In this document: positions 42,978-55,600 of the stretch, in pieces
How the letters are laid out: the number at the start of each line of letters is the position of its first letter
How positions within the stretch are numbered: position 1 is the stretch's first letter
Source of the DNA: Enoplolaimus lenunculus
Lineage: Eukaryota; Nematoda; Enoplea; Enoplida; Thoracostomopsidae
Assembly: GCA_030248215.1 (NCBI GenBank)
Contig: JASANG010001867.1
Span: forward strand, 1-64,000
Direction: 5' to 3'
Length of the DNA: 64,000 bases
Position numbers and translations under genes: made by a program
The notes under the pieces: model-generated
What the model was told of the DNA's origin: nothing
Database searches by the model: none
What the model saw: only the letters and a program-made list of their open reading frames with translations

Positions 42978-43166
42978 GCTAAGGGTCGTACCAATGGTAT
43001 AAGCATAAACCTAAGCCTAAGCCACGACGCAACGCAACAATACGCTTATGACCTGATCTAAACCAAAGACTAAACAAAAGCCTAAAATTGATCTAAAGCT
43101 TTATTATTAGCTTACTTTATTGCAGTCTCGCTAAATACAGTCCATCCCTCAGATATACATGGGCGT
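42978..43166. mobile_element. Degenerate TTAGGC MITE
   Basis: CCAATGGTATAAGCATAAACC, AAGCCTAAGCC, TTATTGCAGTCTCGCTAAA and TCAGATATACATGGGCG follow the family order. Inverted ends are worn. Confidence 0.5.
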
Positions 43167-43979
43167 TGGCTTCAGTACGTCTGCTTAGCATTGTTCTTCA
43201 GACATTTCGCCCTCGTATTCCTGAGAGATATAAAAAATACAACAACACTAATTACAAAACGCGGTGGACAAATTAGTTAACGAAGATAAACCTCGTAACA
43301 ACGCAGCGTGAGAGGAGTACAGCAGAATTGATAAGAAAGTTTATGACTTCATAAAAAATTTAAATTTTAATTTTAAATTTATTACAAAACTAAAGTTTAA
43401 AGACACTTCCGTTGTTTCTGAGCCATGCTGATCAGTGGCAGATCCAACAAATTTTTAGAAGACGGGCCGCGTGAAACATATAGCGAGCGAAAAGCCAAAC
43501 GCCATTTTATGTGCTAAACTTCCATATAAACACTAGCGGATCTAGAGAATGGGTTGAAGGGGCGTACGCCGTCCCTCCGTCAGAAAACTTTTTGTGATAA
43601 AACGGCAAGGTCTTCCCCTCTGAAAAATTTAGAATACGGTAAAAATTGCGTTTCATAACTTTTGGCAGCAAGTCCACACCTCAAAAATTACTCAATCCGA
43701 CGCTGAATACATAATCGTGGTTTTGATACTGTTGAGGGGACTAAACGGAGTGGCTTCCACCTTGAATCCGCGAGTAACGTTGATGGCAATTTGTAATGCC
43801 GAGAGTCGACGTTGGCTGCGTTGAACGAAGTGTAAACAACCTTTGCGCTCTAGCGTTGTACTTACAGAGCTACCACCATGTTGAAATTAGATATGAAATT
43901 AAAGTATCCATTCGAGAAAGGATTTGCAGATGTGCCGTCAAAATGTTCGTATTAGTTTACGTTTACACTACAATCCGTG

Positions 43980-44195
43980 CGCGTAACCTAGGCCTTATAT
44001 TCTCAAATGTGTATAGCAACTATTATCAGTTAGTGATAGGCTTTCAAACGCCCTAACTGTTGCAATTTTTTAACTTAAAATATTGGTACAGAGAGCAAAT
44101 CATATGGGAAAAATGTACTGAATTTTTAGCCTCAGCAGGCCCTGGTTCGAAAGTTGCGAGACTTATCACCAACTTGTGATTGGTGCTACAGGGAA
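43980..44195 (-). repeat. Dispersed repeat family (TGTAGCAC type), copy 1
   Basis: Its reverse complement matches 58268-58475 along about 200 bp (TGTAGCACCAATCACAAG, CATATGATTTGCTCT, AAAGCCTATCACTAACTGAT). A shorter piece is at 55990-56090. No coding capacity; class unknown. Confidence 0.65.
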
Positions 44196-44701
44196 TTTAA
44201 CAATACGGGCTTGCTTAGACCCATCCGAATTCCGACATAAACCTATGCGAAACCTGAGTAAATTAATACAACTGCATTTTCGCTTGTTTACTAAGCAATT
44301 GAAATATTTGATGAAATTCATCAATATTATACTCTAAAATTCTGATGGGCTTATGCCCATATTTGTGTAATCTCGCTCGACAACACAATTTGTATCTAGT
44401 GCTTAAATAGTACTATACTTTTAGACCATAGTAAATTCATCATGATTCGGACACATGTTTAGCGTTAAAAGCATGCCCACTAAACCTAAGCCTAAACCTA
44501 AGATTTACTCAGTGTATTAAACCGAAAAAGCACACAAACCTATGCGTAATACTAAGCCTAAGCCTCAAGTCAGTAGATTAGTCTCACCGCCTCCTAGTGA
44601 GCACGTCCCTTTAATTAATATGGGTATAACGTTACTACTTTTATTGCATAATTTTGCTTCATCAAAATTTATTGACCAGTGGTTGACAGGAAAATTTTCG
44701 C

Positions 44702-44972
44702 TTAACCCTTTCTCACATGAATATTTTCTATTTCCCATGAGACCTACTTTTATGCTAGGATTCGAACTCCAGTGACTGGAGTGGGAGGCGTATACCATCA
44801 CCACTCAGCTATAGGAGCTTGACGCTCGAGCCCAAGGGGACTCTCACGTCTTGTGGTGATTTAGCACTATGTATACGTGTTGCAATTGTTAAACACGGTG
44901 CGATATACATTATTTAACGTACATATACTGCGATTAGTTGCCTATAGGCAACTCAATGTGAGAAGGGGTTAA
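44702..44972 (-). mobile_element. Single dispersed copy of the piggyBac-like tRNA-bearing MITE
   Basis: A 263-bp element (44706-44968) flanked by TTAA on both sides, with inverted ends CCCTTTCTCACATGA and CCCCTTCTCACATTG. It is over 90% similar by eye to the array units and keeps A and B boxes on the minus strand plus the internal palindrome GTTGCCTATAGGCAAC. TTAA duplication and CCC ends are hallmarks of the piggyBac superfamily. No transposase. The left flank also reads GAAAATTTTCGC, like the array linker. Confidence 0.85.
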
Positions 44973-46036
44973 GGAAAGATCATGAGACCGTTACATATGC
45001 AAAAAATTTTGAAATGCGTCCATTGTTGGGCAAACTCTGGCTGGAAAAAATAACAGAATAACCCCACAAATTTCTAGATTCGCCATTTACTGGTTTGTGT
45101 TCCATTGTTGCTTATCACAATCATATTCTTTCATTCCCATGCTAGGCCTCTATTTATACTGATAGGTGAGAAATTATTTAATCTCGATAACTGTATAAAA
45201 CCACTAATCCCTCATAAATCCTTTTAAATACATTCCAAGCGAAACATAAAAACGTATCCTTACAATAATACATGCCTCCGTGAGACTGGAACATAACCAC
45301 AACACAAAACAGCTTTATCGAGAAAATATCCGTTCAAAAATATCGCTGTTTTCAAATCGCTCTAAATTGTAATAAAAAAATTTGTTGTACAGTTTTTGCA
45401 ATTTTGCATTTGAAAAATTCCGACAATCTTCTGTTTATATACGGCAAGTCCACATTTTTTTGTTCGAAAATTTTCAAACCTGTACCTCAATCATCTCCTC
45501 TCCACACCTTGCTCTTTAAAATGAAATTATTTTTTCCAAAGTCCTTACGTATAATAACATAAACAAATATGTTATATGTAAATGTATGCAGTATGTATAT
45601 GTATATATGTGGATGCAGATACCCAAAAACCAGGGCTTTTTAAGCTCTAACATAGCTAAACCGCTAAATGTCTTTCCCAAAAAACAAAACCATATTCAAA
45701 CATCAAGATAAGGGCTCGTTCTCTTTTTTTAAGATACCCCCCTTACGTATGTTCCCATCGCTCAAGCTTATAGCTAGAGATGGTATTTTCCGTCGGGGGG
45801 GGGGGGCCGGGCTTCGTCGTTATGCTCCACAATCGACAAAACAATGTCAATTGTTTTAAAATATAATAAACGCTTGAATATCAAGGGGGGCAAGGCATTT
45901 TTAAAGTTTTATAGCTTTGTATACATTGCGTATAGTTTGAAACCGAGCCAGAAATAATACAATTTCAAACACAACAACGTAAACAACGGTCTTATATATT
46001 ATTAGTTCAGTGTGAATAGGAACGGTTATACAGAAT
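44973..46036. other. Intergenic, no gene seen
   Basis: AT-rich. A run of about eleven G lies at 45796-45806. No convincing exon. Confidence 0.4.
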
Positions 46037-46410
46037 GCAACCGAAAAACATCGGAACCGGAGCCGGAGGTCAACAATTTTTGCCGGAGATCAACAATTTT
46101 GCCGGAGAGCGAGGTGAAATCTACGTACTAGTTAAAATGATGTTTAATTTGCTAATTTAGCAAAAGTCTGTAAGGTGTAAAATCTTTTAGTTTTATACTT
46201 AATATTTTTTACGGAAGCTCGATAATGTTTTCCCCAAAATTGCACCTTAAGTTAAAACGAAACGCACCTCGCAATTAAAAATTTTGTGAAACTACGCAAA
46301 ATTTCTCATCCGAAATTGCCGGAACCTCAAGCAGAATTTCTACTGGAGCCGGAACCAGAGCAGGAAACGGAGGTGGAGGCTTATTTGCATCCGGAGCCGG
46401 AGCCGGAGTC
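46037..46410. mobile_element. CCGGAG-rich MITE family, copy 3 (inverted)
   Basis: GCAACCG at the start and repeated GGAGCCGGAG words near both ends, with an AT-rich centre containing TTTAATTTGCTAATTTAGC that recurs in the 48374 copy. The acidic-repeat ORF at 46286 is not a gene. Confidence 0.6.
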
Positions 46411-47086
46411 CAAGAATATAGCTATAATAACGAACCGGAAACGGATAGTCATCAAAATAATGGAAACAGAAATTTATGATTAAAAGTTTAATATATGCTT
46501 TTACGAATACAATTGAAGTATAAAAATATTCACCTTGCTAAGTAAAGTTTATATAAAAAATTAGCAAACGCATTCAATAATGTTTTATTTTTCACCTTTT
46601 TTGTCGTCTTTTTTGGTCAACATTTAGGATGTTTATTTGAAATAAAAAATGGCAATCTTCTCAAATTCTTTCTTTAGGCAACATCACAATTGTTTACAAA
46701 GTTTGCTTTGTTTTAAAGTTTAAATTAAAACATTTTTGGAACAAACGTTAAAATTTATCGTAGGCATATACGTATTAGTTGATTTTTTGGCAAAATCCCG
46801 CGAAAATTTTTTGGCGTCTCTCGCTACGTTCGGTGATGGCAAAATGGAGGTGCTGGGGTTCGCTGGTACGTCGGATTCCGGCAAATATGGAACATTTGAG
46901 GTTTTAGAGATGTGCTGACATTTTGTTTTATACTTCTGAAAAAGAAATTTGATGGACGTTTCGTTATTTTTTGTTACTCATTGTCATGTGGATATACGCT
47001 GTATAGCGACGCTGTAATAAAGGCGGAAAATTATGGCCATAAAATTGGGTTCGACGCCAGGATCAGCATCTGTTTCCAAGGTTGGA
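46411..47086. other. Intergenic, no assignable gene
   Basis: A 60-codon plus-strand ORF (46736-46918) has ordinary protein-like composition in part, but I see no supporting neighbour exon or family. Confidence 0.3.
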
Positions 47087-48235
47087 TGTATGTGGCTGTG
47101 CCACTCACATTATTTATTTCAAACTGAAAACTAAACACGTTAATAGTTTTGCTGCAGTTTTCCAGGCTTTATTTGTGACAATGACTTAGCTCGGGCTAAG
47201 AGATAACGGCTGGGTTTCCGAAACACTACTTAAGTACGACTTTAGTACTTACGTGCAGGCTAAGTAATTGCTTCACTATTTTGCTGTTTTTAAAAGCGTA
47301 CTTAAGTTAAGTAAATACTTAAGTCGCTGACTAAATATGATATACTACAAATTAACTGCTCACGCATACTAAGCTTGGTCTAATTGATATCGTAGACTCA
47401 TGATGTCTGTTTAATATATAGCAAAACTATTAGTTCTTTGTCCTGGCAATGGCCGATTTTTGGTGTTTCTTTGGTTGTGGTCGAAAATTTAAATAGTACT
47501 TAAGTCGCCAACTTAAGTAATTACTTAAGCACAACTTAAGTATATACTTAAGTAAGATTTCAGAAACCCAGCCATTGACATGTATGTTGTTATAAAATAG
47601 CGTGCGTTGTAATTTGCACGCCATTTTTAGCGATTTATGAACCGGATCGGATGCAAGTTATGCAAATTAGGCATTCTCAGTTTTACAGAGATAGCAATTA
47701 GACGTATATTTTTACATCAGCTGAAAACTATTGAATACAGTTTGGATTATAACGATTTAATTGTTTTCGGACTTAGTTGTATTAGGTCAAGTTAAGCCAC
47801 GGAGTCTCATGTGAACGATATGGGTTTTCGTTTTCTTTTGTGGTGGATTGTTTCAAGCGTATAGCACGCATAGCCCATAGGACGTAGTTCTTGGAATTTT
47901 GGTTTGCGGTTTATGGAGTAACTGGTTGCTAGAGAATTCGAATTAACTGGGAAAGTTGGGAAGTTTAGAAAATTCTAACAGGGTTAGAATTTGCTATTCT
48001 GAATAGGAGAATCTGGAGATTTAAAATGAAGAACTTGAGATTGAGTGAGCTTGTGGTTGAATTTTAAACGTAATTTAATCGCATCGGAGCTAGATCAAAC
48101 GGCGTAGTTGATTGAGGATAGGCAAGATCGGCATAAAGTAAAGATATACAATTGGCAATTATTACATTATATTGTTTGTTGCAGTGTTGGATATCAATTC
48201 AGGTTGGGCAATAAACCTTTAACGGGCCGCGCTGA
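47087..48235 (+). repeat. Hairpin-rich dispersed repeat (possible solo LTR), copy 2
   Basis: Shares start and end with 41340-42290 (GTGGCTGTGCCACTCAC; GGTTGGGCAATAAACC; GGGCCGCG) and has one hairpin of the shared type at 47970-47992 (AAATTCTAAC-AGG-GTTAGAATTT). A MITE (47208-47573) is inserted into it. Fossil, no coding capacity. Confidence 0.45.
47208..47573. mobile_element. TIR MITE packed with ACTTAAGT palindromes
   Basis: Inverted ends GGCTGGGTTTCCGAAAC and TTTCAGAAACCCAGCC. Both flanks of the interior repeat ACTTAAGT or TACTTAAG many times, so the arms can pair with each other. 366 bp, no ORF of its own. Confidence 0.8.
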
Positions 48236-48373
48236 CTTATTTTGTTTCTTCGTCTCACATTCCGGCATACTTTGTTGACCTCAGGCTCCGGTATTATTTG
48301 CCTCCGGTTGATCCCTCGTGAATAGGTTTTAGTTTAAAGCGGCAACGTTTACAGTTGATGTGATTCAGCAGAG

Positions 48374-48713
48374 TGAAACCGTAGGTAAAAAATACCGGAG
48401 CCGGAAGTCAACAAGACTTGCCGGAGCCGAGGTGAAGCCGGAGGTGAAGCGAAACTAGGTAGTTAAAAAGATGTTATTTGGTTAATTTTAGCAAATTTCG
48501 GTAATATTTTGTTTTAAATCGTTTGGTTTTACGGTTATATATTTTTCGGGAAAAATCGGCAATTCTTTCCTCAAGATTGTGTAAAAGTTAGACGAAACGC
48601 ACCAAACAAATAAATCTTGTGAAACTATGCAAAATTTAGCTATCTAAATTGCGGTAACGTCTGGCAAAAAATCTACAGGAGCCGGAGCCAAAGGAAGACC
48701 TCCGGTTGCACCA
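48374..48713. mobile_element. CCGGAG-rich MITE family, copy 4 (inverted)
   Basis: Starts near GAAACCGTAGG, has CGGAGCCGGAAGTCAAC and ends CCTCCGGTTGCACC. A partial copy in the other orientation sits just to its left at 48255-48310. Confidence 0.7.
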
Positions 48714-49543
48714 TGTGCTTTAAAGTTATAATATAGAAACGAACCATATCTCTAAGATTTCATTGGTCATAACATAAACGTAACATATTCTCGTCCAATA
48801 AAAATGGAAAAAGTAGAATTAAAATGTCCGTTACGTCAACAACGTGTATAATGTATTATAAATTCGCTGATTCGCACATAAATAACCCATCCCTCCGGTC
48901 TCAAAGCATTATAAAGCAGCCCCACGATGCAAACCCAGAAGTCATCAAAATAAAACTTGATAAACATCAGCCAAACCCGCAGTTTAAGCCAGACCAGCGG
49001 TCGACAGCAACAAAGAGTACCCTTGCCAAATTTGAACACATTTCATATAAAACAAAACAGCGCATTGTATACGCATTGAAATTCTAGTGGTCTCTGCTGT
49101 ACGGTTCGAGAGCTGCAGTAGGCAATAATATTGCAAAATGTGTAACGTAATGTTATCGCGAATATACAGCCTGAAAAATTGCCCAATGCCTTTTGGGTGA
49201 TATATTAAGTTGTGTAATTTATGTTTATAATGGTCTGACGAAACCAACGGTTTGCTATGGCAATGATGTAGGTTTAGCATCAGCATTGGTTATAATTTGA
49301 AGACCATCTTTGGTACGCGTACGGTATGGTGCCAAGAATTAAAGTCTGCCTCGGTTGCAATATGAAAGAAATTGTAGATTAAATTTTGACCAGTGCAATG
49401 TTTATCACCCACTATACACACAACGGCGAGCCCTTCACCACCAAATGAGGTTCTCACAAACTCTGTACTCAATTTCAGCAATACAATTTTAGATACACAA
49501 TTGCTTTTTTTGCTTGCTACATTAACATTCGCGAGGACTATCC
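48714..49543. other. Intergenic, no gene seen
   Basis: Several 60-100-codon ORFs on both strands overlap each other and lack splice-linked partners or family resemblance. Confidence 0.35.
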
Positions 49544-49772
49544 TGGGTCCATGTTACTTTAATGGGCGTCCAGGTTTCTGGTGGGTCTATAACAGAAAAG
49601 GTTTCGATTCCAGATTACATTTTTTGCTTAGGGTTAGGCTTAGGCTTAGGCTTAGGCTTAGGCTTAGGCTTAATAGGCTTAGGCTTAAGAACTCATTTTT
49701 GCAACGCTTGGGCTTAGGCTTAGGCTTAGGAATACGCTTAATCTACTGTTACGCTTCTTAAAGTAACATTGT
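49544..49772. mobile_element. TTAGGC MITE with long hexamer run
   Basis: GGGTCCATGTTACTTTAATG at the left, TTTCTGGTGGGTCTATAACA, then the longest near-perfect TTAGGC run of the window (about nine units at 49628-49690, followed by a second block), ending CTTAAAGTAACATTG. Confidence 0.8.
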
Positions 49773-50673
49773 CCCTGATGTATATATCCATCTAGAGTTA
49801 AAAATTCCGCCTATGTATAGAACAGGAGCTTCCAGTTTTTCAGGGTGGAAAACTAATTACCAGGATTGCAGCGCAGCCATACTCCTGTATGACGGCTAGG
49901 GACTTCGCTGGTTTGGTAGGAAAAATCACAAGCATAAAGTTTGGCTGAAAAAACTGGAAAAGTGGAAAATTCATCAGCCTGGATATTCCCTGGTATTGTA
50001 GGGAAAATCTGTAGTGTAAAGTTGTCACGTCTGAATAGTGTTAACAGAGAAATAAAACCTATTTAAAATATATATACTTCAATATCCGTTTTCCGTTTCC
50101 GTTTTCGTTATTTTTACTATCCGTTTATAGACCATGCCACACAGTGGAAAGTTTACCCCGCCGCAATCTTTCACGTAGAAGACAAATTATGGGACCCCCA
50201 TCCAGGTGATTTTAAATGACACTAAGCAGGATGAGCACCAAATTGTTCAAAAATATTTCAGCCATTTTAGCGGTTTCAATAATAAAATGCTTAGTGCAAG
50301 GGGCCTGTAGGAAGGGAGCCTCACATCCTGCTTACTATCCCTTCAAATCGCAGGGGCGGTAGTCTCATGAGGACGATAACGCAGAGTTAACGAGAAATTT
50401 TCGCACTAGAAACTTGTCTTAAAACAGGAAAACGAAACACTTTATGTAACAATTGAAAAAGTTTTTCCCTCCACATTTGTGTAGCGGCAACGAAAAACAG
50501 CCAAATTTCCGAAATTCAGGTCTCGTGGGGAAAATTTGAAGCGTAAAAAATTGTATGGAAAACGGAAAAGTGTAAAATGAAAACGCCTAAACTTTCATGG
50601 TTTGGTATGGAACATCTGAGGTGTAGCCACTCCTGTATGACGGCTAGGAATATTTTCTACCTTTCTCGTTTTT
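49773..50673. other. Intergenic, no gene seen
   Basis: Contains repeated short pieces of the type TCCTGTATGACGGCTAGG (near 49880 and 50630) and a CCGTTTTCCGTTTCCG piece at 50085-50110. No convincing exon. Confidence 0.4.
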
Positions 50674-50825
50674 ACGACAACTTGTCGCTCCGACAACTCG
50701 TGGACCCCGACAACTTTCGCCCCGAGAACTCGTCATCCCCGACAACTTGTCGCGCCGACAACTCATCGACTCCGACATCAGATAGAACCCGACAATTCGT
50801 CGATCCGACAACTTGTCGCCTCCGG
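50674..50825. repeat. Array of nine palindromic CGACAACTTGTCG units
   Basis: About nine imperfect units of 16-17 bp, consensus CCGACAACTTGTCGNN. The core CGACAA-C-TTGTCG is itself a palindrome. Units vary (TCGTGG, TTTCGC, TCGTCA), and one is badly worn. The Asp/Asn/Ser-rich ORF here is a by-product. Confidence 0.85.
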
Positions 50826-52020
50826 TATTAAGAAGGTACTGCAACTCCAAATTACCGTGAATTCGTATAGTCATATACAGACTGACCAAGTGAAAGATTT
50901 ATTATCAGACACTGTGTCCGAACGAAATCGTATTGACAGGCACTGTGTCCAAACAGTATAGACATTGTCCCGATTCTCTTCGAAGGGACTGACACCAAAA
51001 CATTCTAAACTTAGTCGCTGTAAAATCCTAAAGAACAATCTCGTGTTGTACCGCCATTGCAGCCAAGCGTGTGGACTTTTCGTACAGTAGCGTAGAAAGT
51101 ACGTGGATAACCCATAAGTTGACAGGTATGCTGAAATTACCAATTGGAAACGGTAAAATGGCATAAAGTTCCAATTTTTTTGATGTAAAAATCCGATGTA
51201 AACTTTGCGTAGTACTGCACCTATTCGAAACGTAAAGTACTTTGGAAGTTTTTTAACGTACGGGTATTTTGTGTGAAATATTGGCAAAGTACCTGTTGGA
51301 ACTAATTTTACAGAGATGGCGCGAAAACACTTGAGGTAAACCATGCATTACAGTTTCCGTTTTTTCAATGCCTATAGTGATGTTCGGAGGATTTTTTTGG
51401 TGGGCGGCCGGCACTGTAAAAACGAGAATGAACATTGGTTGGAATTCCCAAGTTGTCATTAAAGGTTTAACAACGCAAAATTTTTCATGAAGTACATTCA
51501 AGACCGACTACAGCTACCCAGCTTTTTCTCACAGGTATGTGTATAAAGTTTTTCTGTGTTATAGTCTTGTTTTTACCCATGGAACACACAAAACACGTAG
51601 CTAGTTCGAAATGCATTAAAATATTAAAATATTAAAGTTACATGTGGCTATCACGCATTCAAGGCTCTGTTTTGCGGCTAAAATATCCGAAAACTGTAGG
51701 TTCTTGACTCGTGCAATTCTACGTGATCTGATTCGGGTTAAACAGTTTGTCGGATTTTCAAGTAAACGGCCAAGTTCCGGATCTATAATACGACCTTAAT
51801 CGCTCTCCACCAACGGCACGGCCGGTTATAAGAATTTACTAAAGAACGATTTTACAAAAGGCACAGATACCTTTTACACAAATATTAAGGCTATACGCCT
51901 GCACCTAGTTCGATATAACCTAGACAATTTCCGTAAGACTTTGCAACTGTGACTTCGGAATAAACTTGCGTGTGCTTTATGAGCGATAGCAGTTCCGTAC
52001 ACTGGTGCCCCGGCTGTGTA
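50826..52020. other. Intergenic, no gene seen
   Basis: A 157-codon minus-strand ORF (50871-51344) lacks protein-family resemblance and is probably chance. Nothing else recognised. Confidence 0.35.
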
Positions 52021-52540
52021 TGTTGAAGTTCTTGTAAGGCATAAAAGCAGGAAAACTCAGCAGTTGAGTGTGAGGCGGCGTGGCTCAGTAGATAGCGCGC
52101 TGGACTGATATTCAGTAGACCCAGTTCGAAACCTCCTGAGAGCGCCCCTCATTTTCAGCTGCTGAGAACTCAGAACTAAAAACCGTCGTACCCTAGCCTG
52201 CCCACCTTATCGCATGGTGACAACGATGGGACCGCAATGGCAAACTGCCGCGGTAGAACCAAAAATATATAAGTAGGCGGTCAAGGGACGTCCTTGTAGA
52301 AAAACCGGGGGATGTGACTTGTGGATTCATGGAGGAAAATGAAACCTCAAAAGATGGTAAAATCAAGATACATGTGTATGTTAAGGTTCTTAAGGCATAA
52401 AAACAGGAAAACTCAGCTGTTGAGTATGAGGCGGCGTGGCTCAGTAGACAGCGCGCTGGACTGATAATCTGTCCACCGAGTTCGAAACCTCCTGGGTGCG
52501 CCCCTCATTTTCAGCTGCTGAGAACTGAACTTCCAAAATA
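52021..52540 (+). repeat. Two tRNA-derived SINEs about 358 bp apart
   Basis: Copies start near 52021 and 52379. Each has a tRNA-like head (GGCGGCGTGGCTCAGTAGA, GCGCGCTGGACTGATA, GTTCGAAACC) with A and B boxes and a GAT anticodon position resembling tRNA-Ile, then CGCCCCTCATTTTCAGCTGC. The first is followed by a longer body (CCGTCGTACCCTAGCC to about 52330). They stand directly upstream of the SHMT gene. The acceptor stem does not close, so functional tRNA is unlikely. Confidence 0.7.
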
Positions 52541-52626
52541 AGAAGTACATATAGAATGTCTATAAGCATATGTAAATTTTGCATTAGGTCTTTTTGGGTA
52601 ACAACTGTAGTGTATTACATATTAAA

Positions 52627-55600
52627 ATGAGTGCACCGACGCAGATGGGAAGCGCAGTGGTTTCAGACATTCCAACAAAATACATTGGCAACAACTTGTT
52701 AAAAGATGATTTACCTACATGCGATCCTGAAGCATACAAATTATTGGTTTCAGTAAGGCATAATTTCAGGCGAATCTTCAACATGTCAGTTGGGTGGTTG
52801 GGTCGGGAACATATTCATCCTAATTACGCACCGGAACTATGTACCTATAAATCGGCAAGCGGACCATCGAGCCATCGACACAGTGCTATGCATCCCGCAC
52901 GAGCAAGGATGCTCAGATTTGTTTACCTAGCGAAAAACGGCTTGTTTTGTTTAGTTTTGTTATATAAACTTAACCGTATGTATTAGATCTAAATTTTGTT
53001 TTAGGAGAAAAAGCGACAGCTATGTGGATTGGAATTAATCGCAAGCGAGAACTTCGCTAGCCGGGCAGTTCTTGAATGTTTACGGTCATGTGCGCATAAT
53101 AAATATTCTGAAGGATATCCCGGCGCGCGGTAGGATATTTAACGTTCACTGTTATATTTAAATTGCGACTCTCCTTCGTTATAGGCTCAAAAAGTAATAA
53201 AAATCGAAATAGGTATGCGGTTTGTATCAAAGATATTTAGTATGCGCAGAACAATGTTGCGGGTCAGAAAATAACTTTTTTCAATTTTTTTCACTTTTCG
53301 CATTTTTCCTGTTTTCACGTGTTAAGAGTTCAATTTGCTCTTATCGGAAATTATCAGGTGTATAGTTTGAACTGCTTAATGTGTGGGGTTTGGAGGGCAG
53401 TAGCCCTCATCCTGCTTAGTTTCTCTTAAGAAAAACGATGGGTTCTGGGGCGGCCGGCCCCAGGTTTAAAATAAAACATTGCTTAGTAGTGACGCAGTGA
53501 CGGTATTTTTTGTAGGGTAGTTGATCTTGAAAAAAATTGCGCCATTCTGTTTGTCTCGTGAAGCCGCATCGAACGGTATGTCACTTCTCTGTTTTATTGA
53601 AAAAATCATTTTCCATTATAACGGGGTACCGTTATAAAATGAAAAAAATGGAAAATTTTTTGAAAATCTTAGAAATTAATACTTTCTGATCCGCCGCATT
53701 GAGGTGAACTTGAGAATACCAGTTTTTTAAAAAAACCTTTTTTTCGATTTTTATTTTTTGTGACTCTATGACGAAGGAATACCAAACAACAGTCAGTGGT
53801 CTATGGATGGACGACGTAATCTTGCCGCTATATTAGGCAAATTTTTTAAACGTTTTTGATTAAAGTTTTTGTTTGTATAATTTCCTCAAACACCTGTGTT
53901 GTTGTTGTAGCATACCACGTTCCAGCGCGATCATTTACTGCATACACGTTTCTTTAAATTTAGCTTTCCTGAAAACAATCGAAACCTTATTAGCAAACTT
54001 TCTTACACGGATAAATTGTTTTTTAAATTATTGATTTACCTTCTAAAATTTGTTAGCTACTATGGCGGCAATGAGTTCATTGACCAAATGGAACGATTGG
54101 CACAGAAGCGTGCGCTTGAACTTTTTGATTTGGATCCACAAATGTGGGGCGTCAACGTGCAGCCGTATTCAGGGTCACCGGCTAATTTTGCAGTTTATGC
54201 TGGCGTCGCTGGGCCTAACGAAAGGATCATGGGCTTAGATTTACCTGACGGCGGGCATTTAACACATGGGTAAGAACGGTTTTTCTATTAGTTAATATTA
54301 AAGGAAGTTTGTATTTTAACCATCTGATTCTTAGCTGCAAGATCTGACTTTGTAAATTTGTTGGTTAAGAGTAGGCGTTGTGGCAGAAGTAGCTTAATTT
54401 TCTTGCAAGGAAATCATCAGTTTGGTTAATTTAGGTTTATTACGATTAAAACATTTTTGACTAATGCAATTTTCATATTTTTTGGCGGTGGAAATTATAC
54501 GGTTTGGTAAGTAGTTACACATGAATTTTTATGAAATAGTTTCAGTAGTTGTTTGAGTTTCAAATACCTGAACAATCTTATTTCTAGGTTTGCGTCAGAA
54601 AAGAAAAAAATCAGCGCTACATCAGTGTTTTTCAATTCAATGCCATACAAAGTATTTCCTGATACCGGTTACATTGATTATGACTCGTTGGAGTCGAATG
54701 TCAAATTGTTCCGACCGAAAATTATTATTGCAGGTAGAGTTGCCCCGGGGCCAAGTTAAAACAAGCCATTCGTGATAATCTCCGATCCATCAATTAACGT
54801 TTTCTGTTAGTATCGCGCATTATATCCGGTCTTGTTTTATTGAGCGACGCGAAACTCCGAGCGAAGCTAAGAGTTTCGCGAAGCATTTTATATTTTGCAC
54901 TCGGGAGTCGACAGGTGGATGTCCGTCTGTCCGTCCGTCTGTTTGTCCGAAAAGAATCTCAGGAACCACTGAACCGATTTTGATAAACTTTTTTTGTTTC
55001 AAAGCTTATTGTCCGGGGGTGTTAACCTCGCATTGGGATATTAAAAGCTTTATTCGTTCATTAGCTACAGCTACAGGCTAATTTGCATAATTGGTTAACC
55101 TTAATTAGGTCGTTTTGCTGTATTTCACTAATTATTAGGATTACAAGCAATCTCATTTCAGCACTAAAAGGTTTTTGGGTGAGAGGAATCTGAATAAATT
55201 GTTTACAAACCTCCAAAGCCCATAATTGAATACTTAGCTAATAGCTAAATTGCATATTAGTATAGTTGATAAGCCTAAATGATGACTTTTTAAACCATTT
55301 CACTGATTGTTAGAAGAAAGTAGGCGGGTCAAAATATGCGTTTGCGCTTTAAAAGCTTAGAATGTTTAACTGGACTGATTAAAAAGTAGGTATGTTCGAG
55401 CTTCGCTCTATACATGTAGTTCTACTGCGACTGTATTGTAATTGATAGCTCCGGCAAATGACGTGTTGGCCCCGTACCGGTACCGAGAAGTAGGTTATAG
55501 AAATTGTTTTGCGTTTGAATGTTGTGATTTGTTTAATCTTAGGGTTCCAATTTTGTGAGTAAATTGGCAGGTTATTGTTTTTACAAAATATCGCGTAAGT

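Noticed and set aside
50871-51344. 157-codon minus-strand ORF
   Set aside because: No recognisable domain, odd composition and no nearby exons; likely chance.
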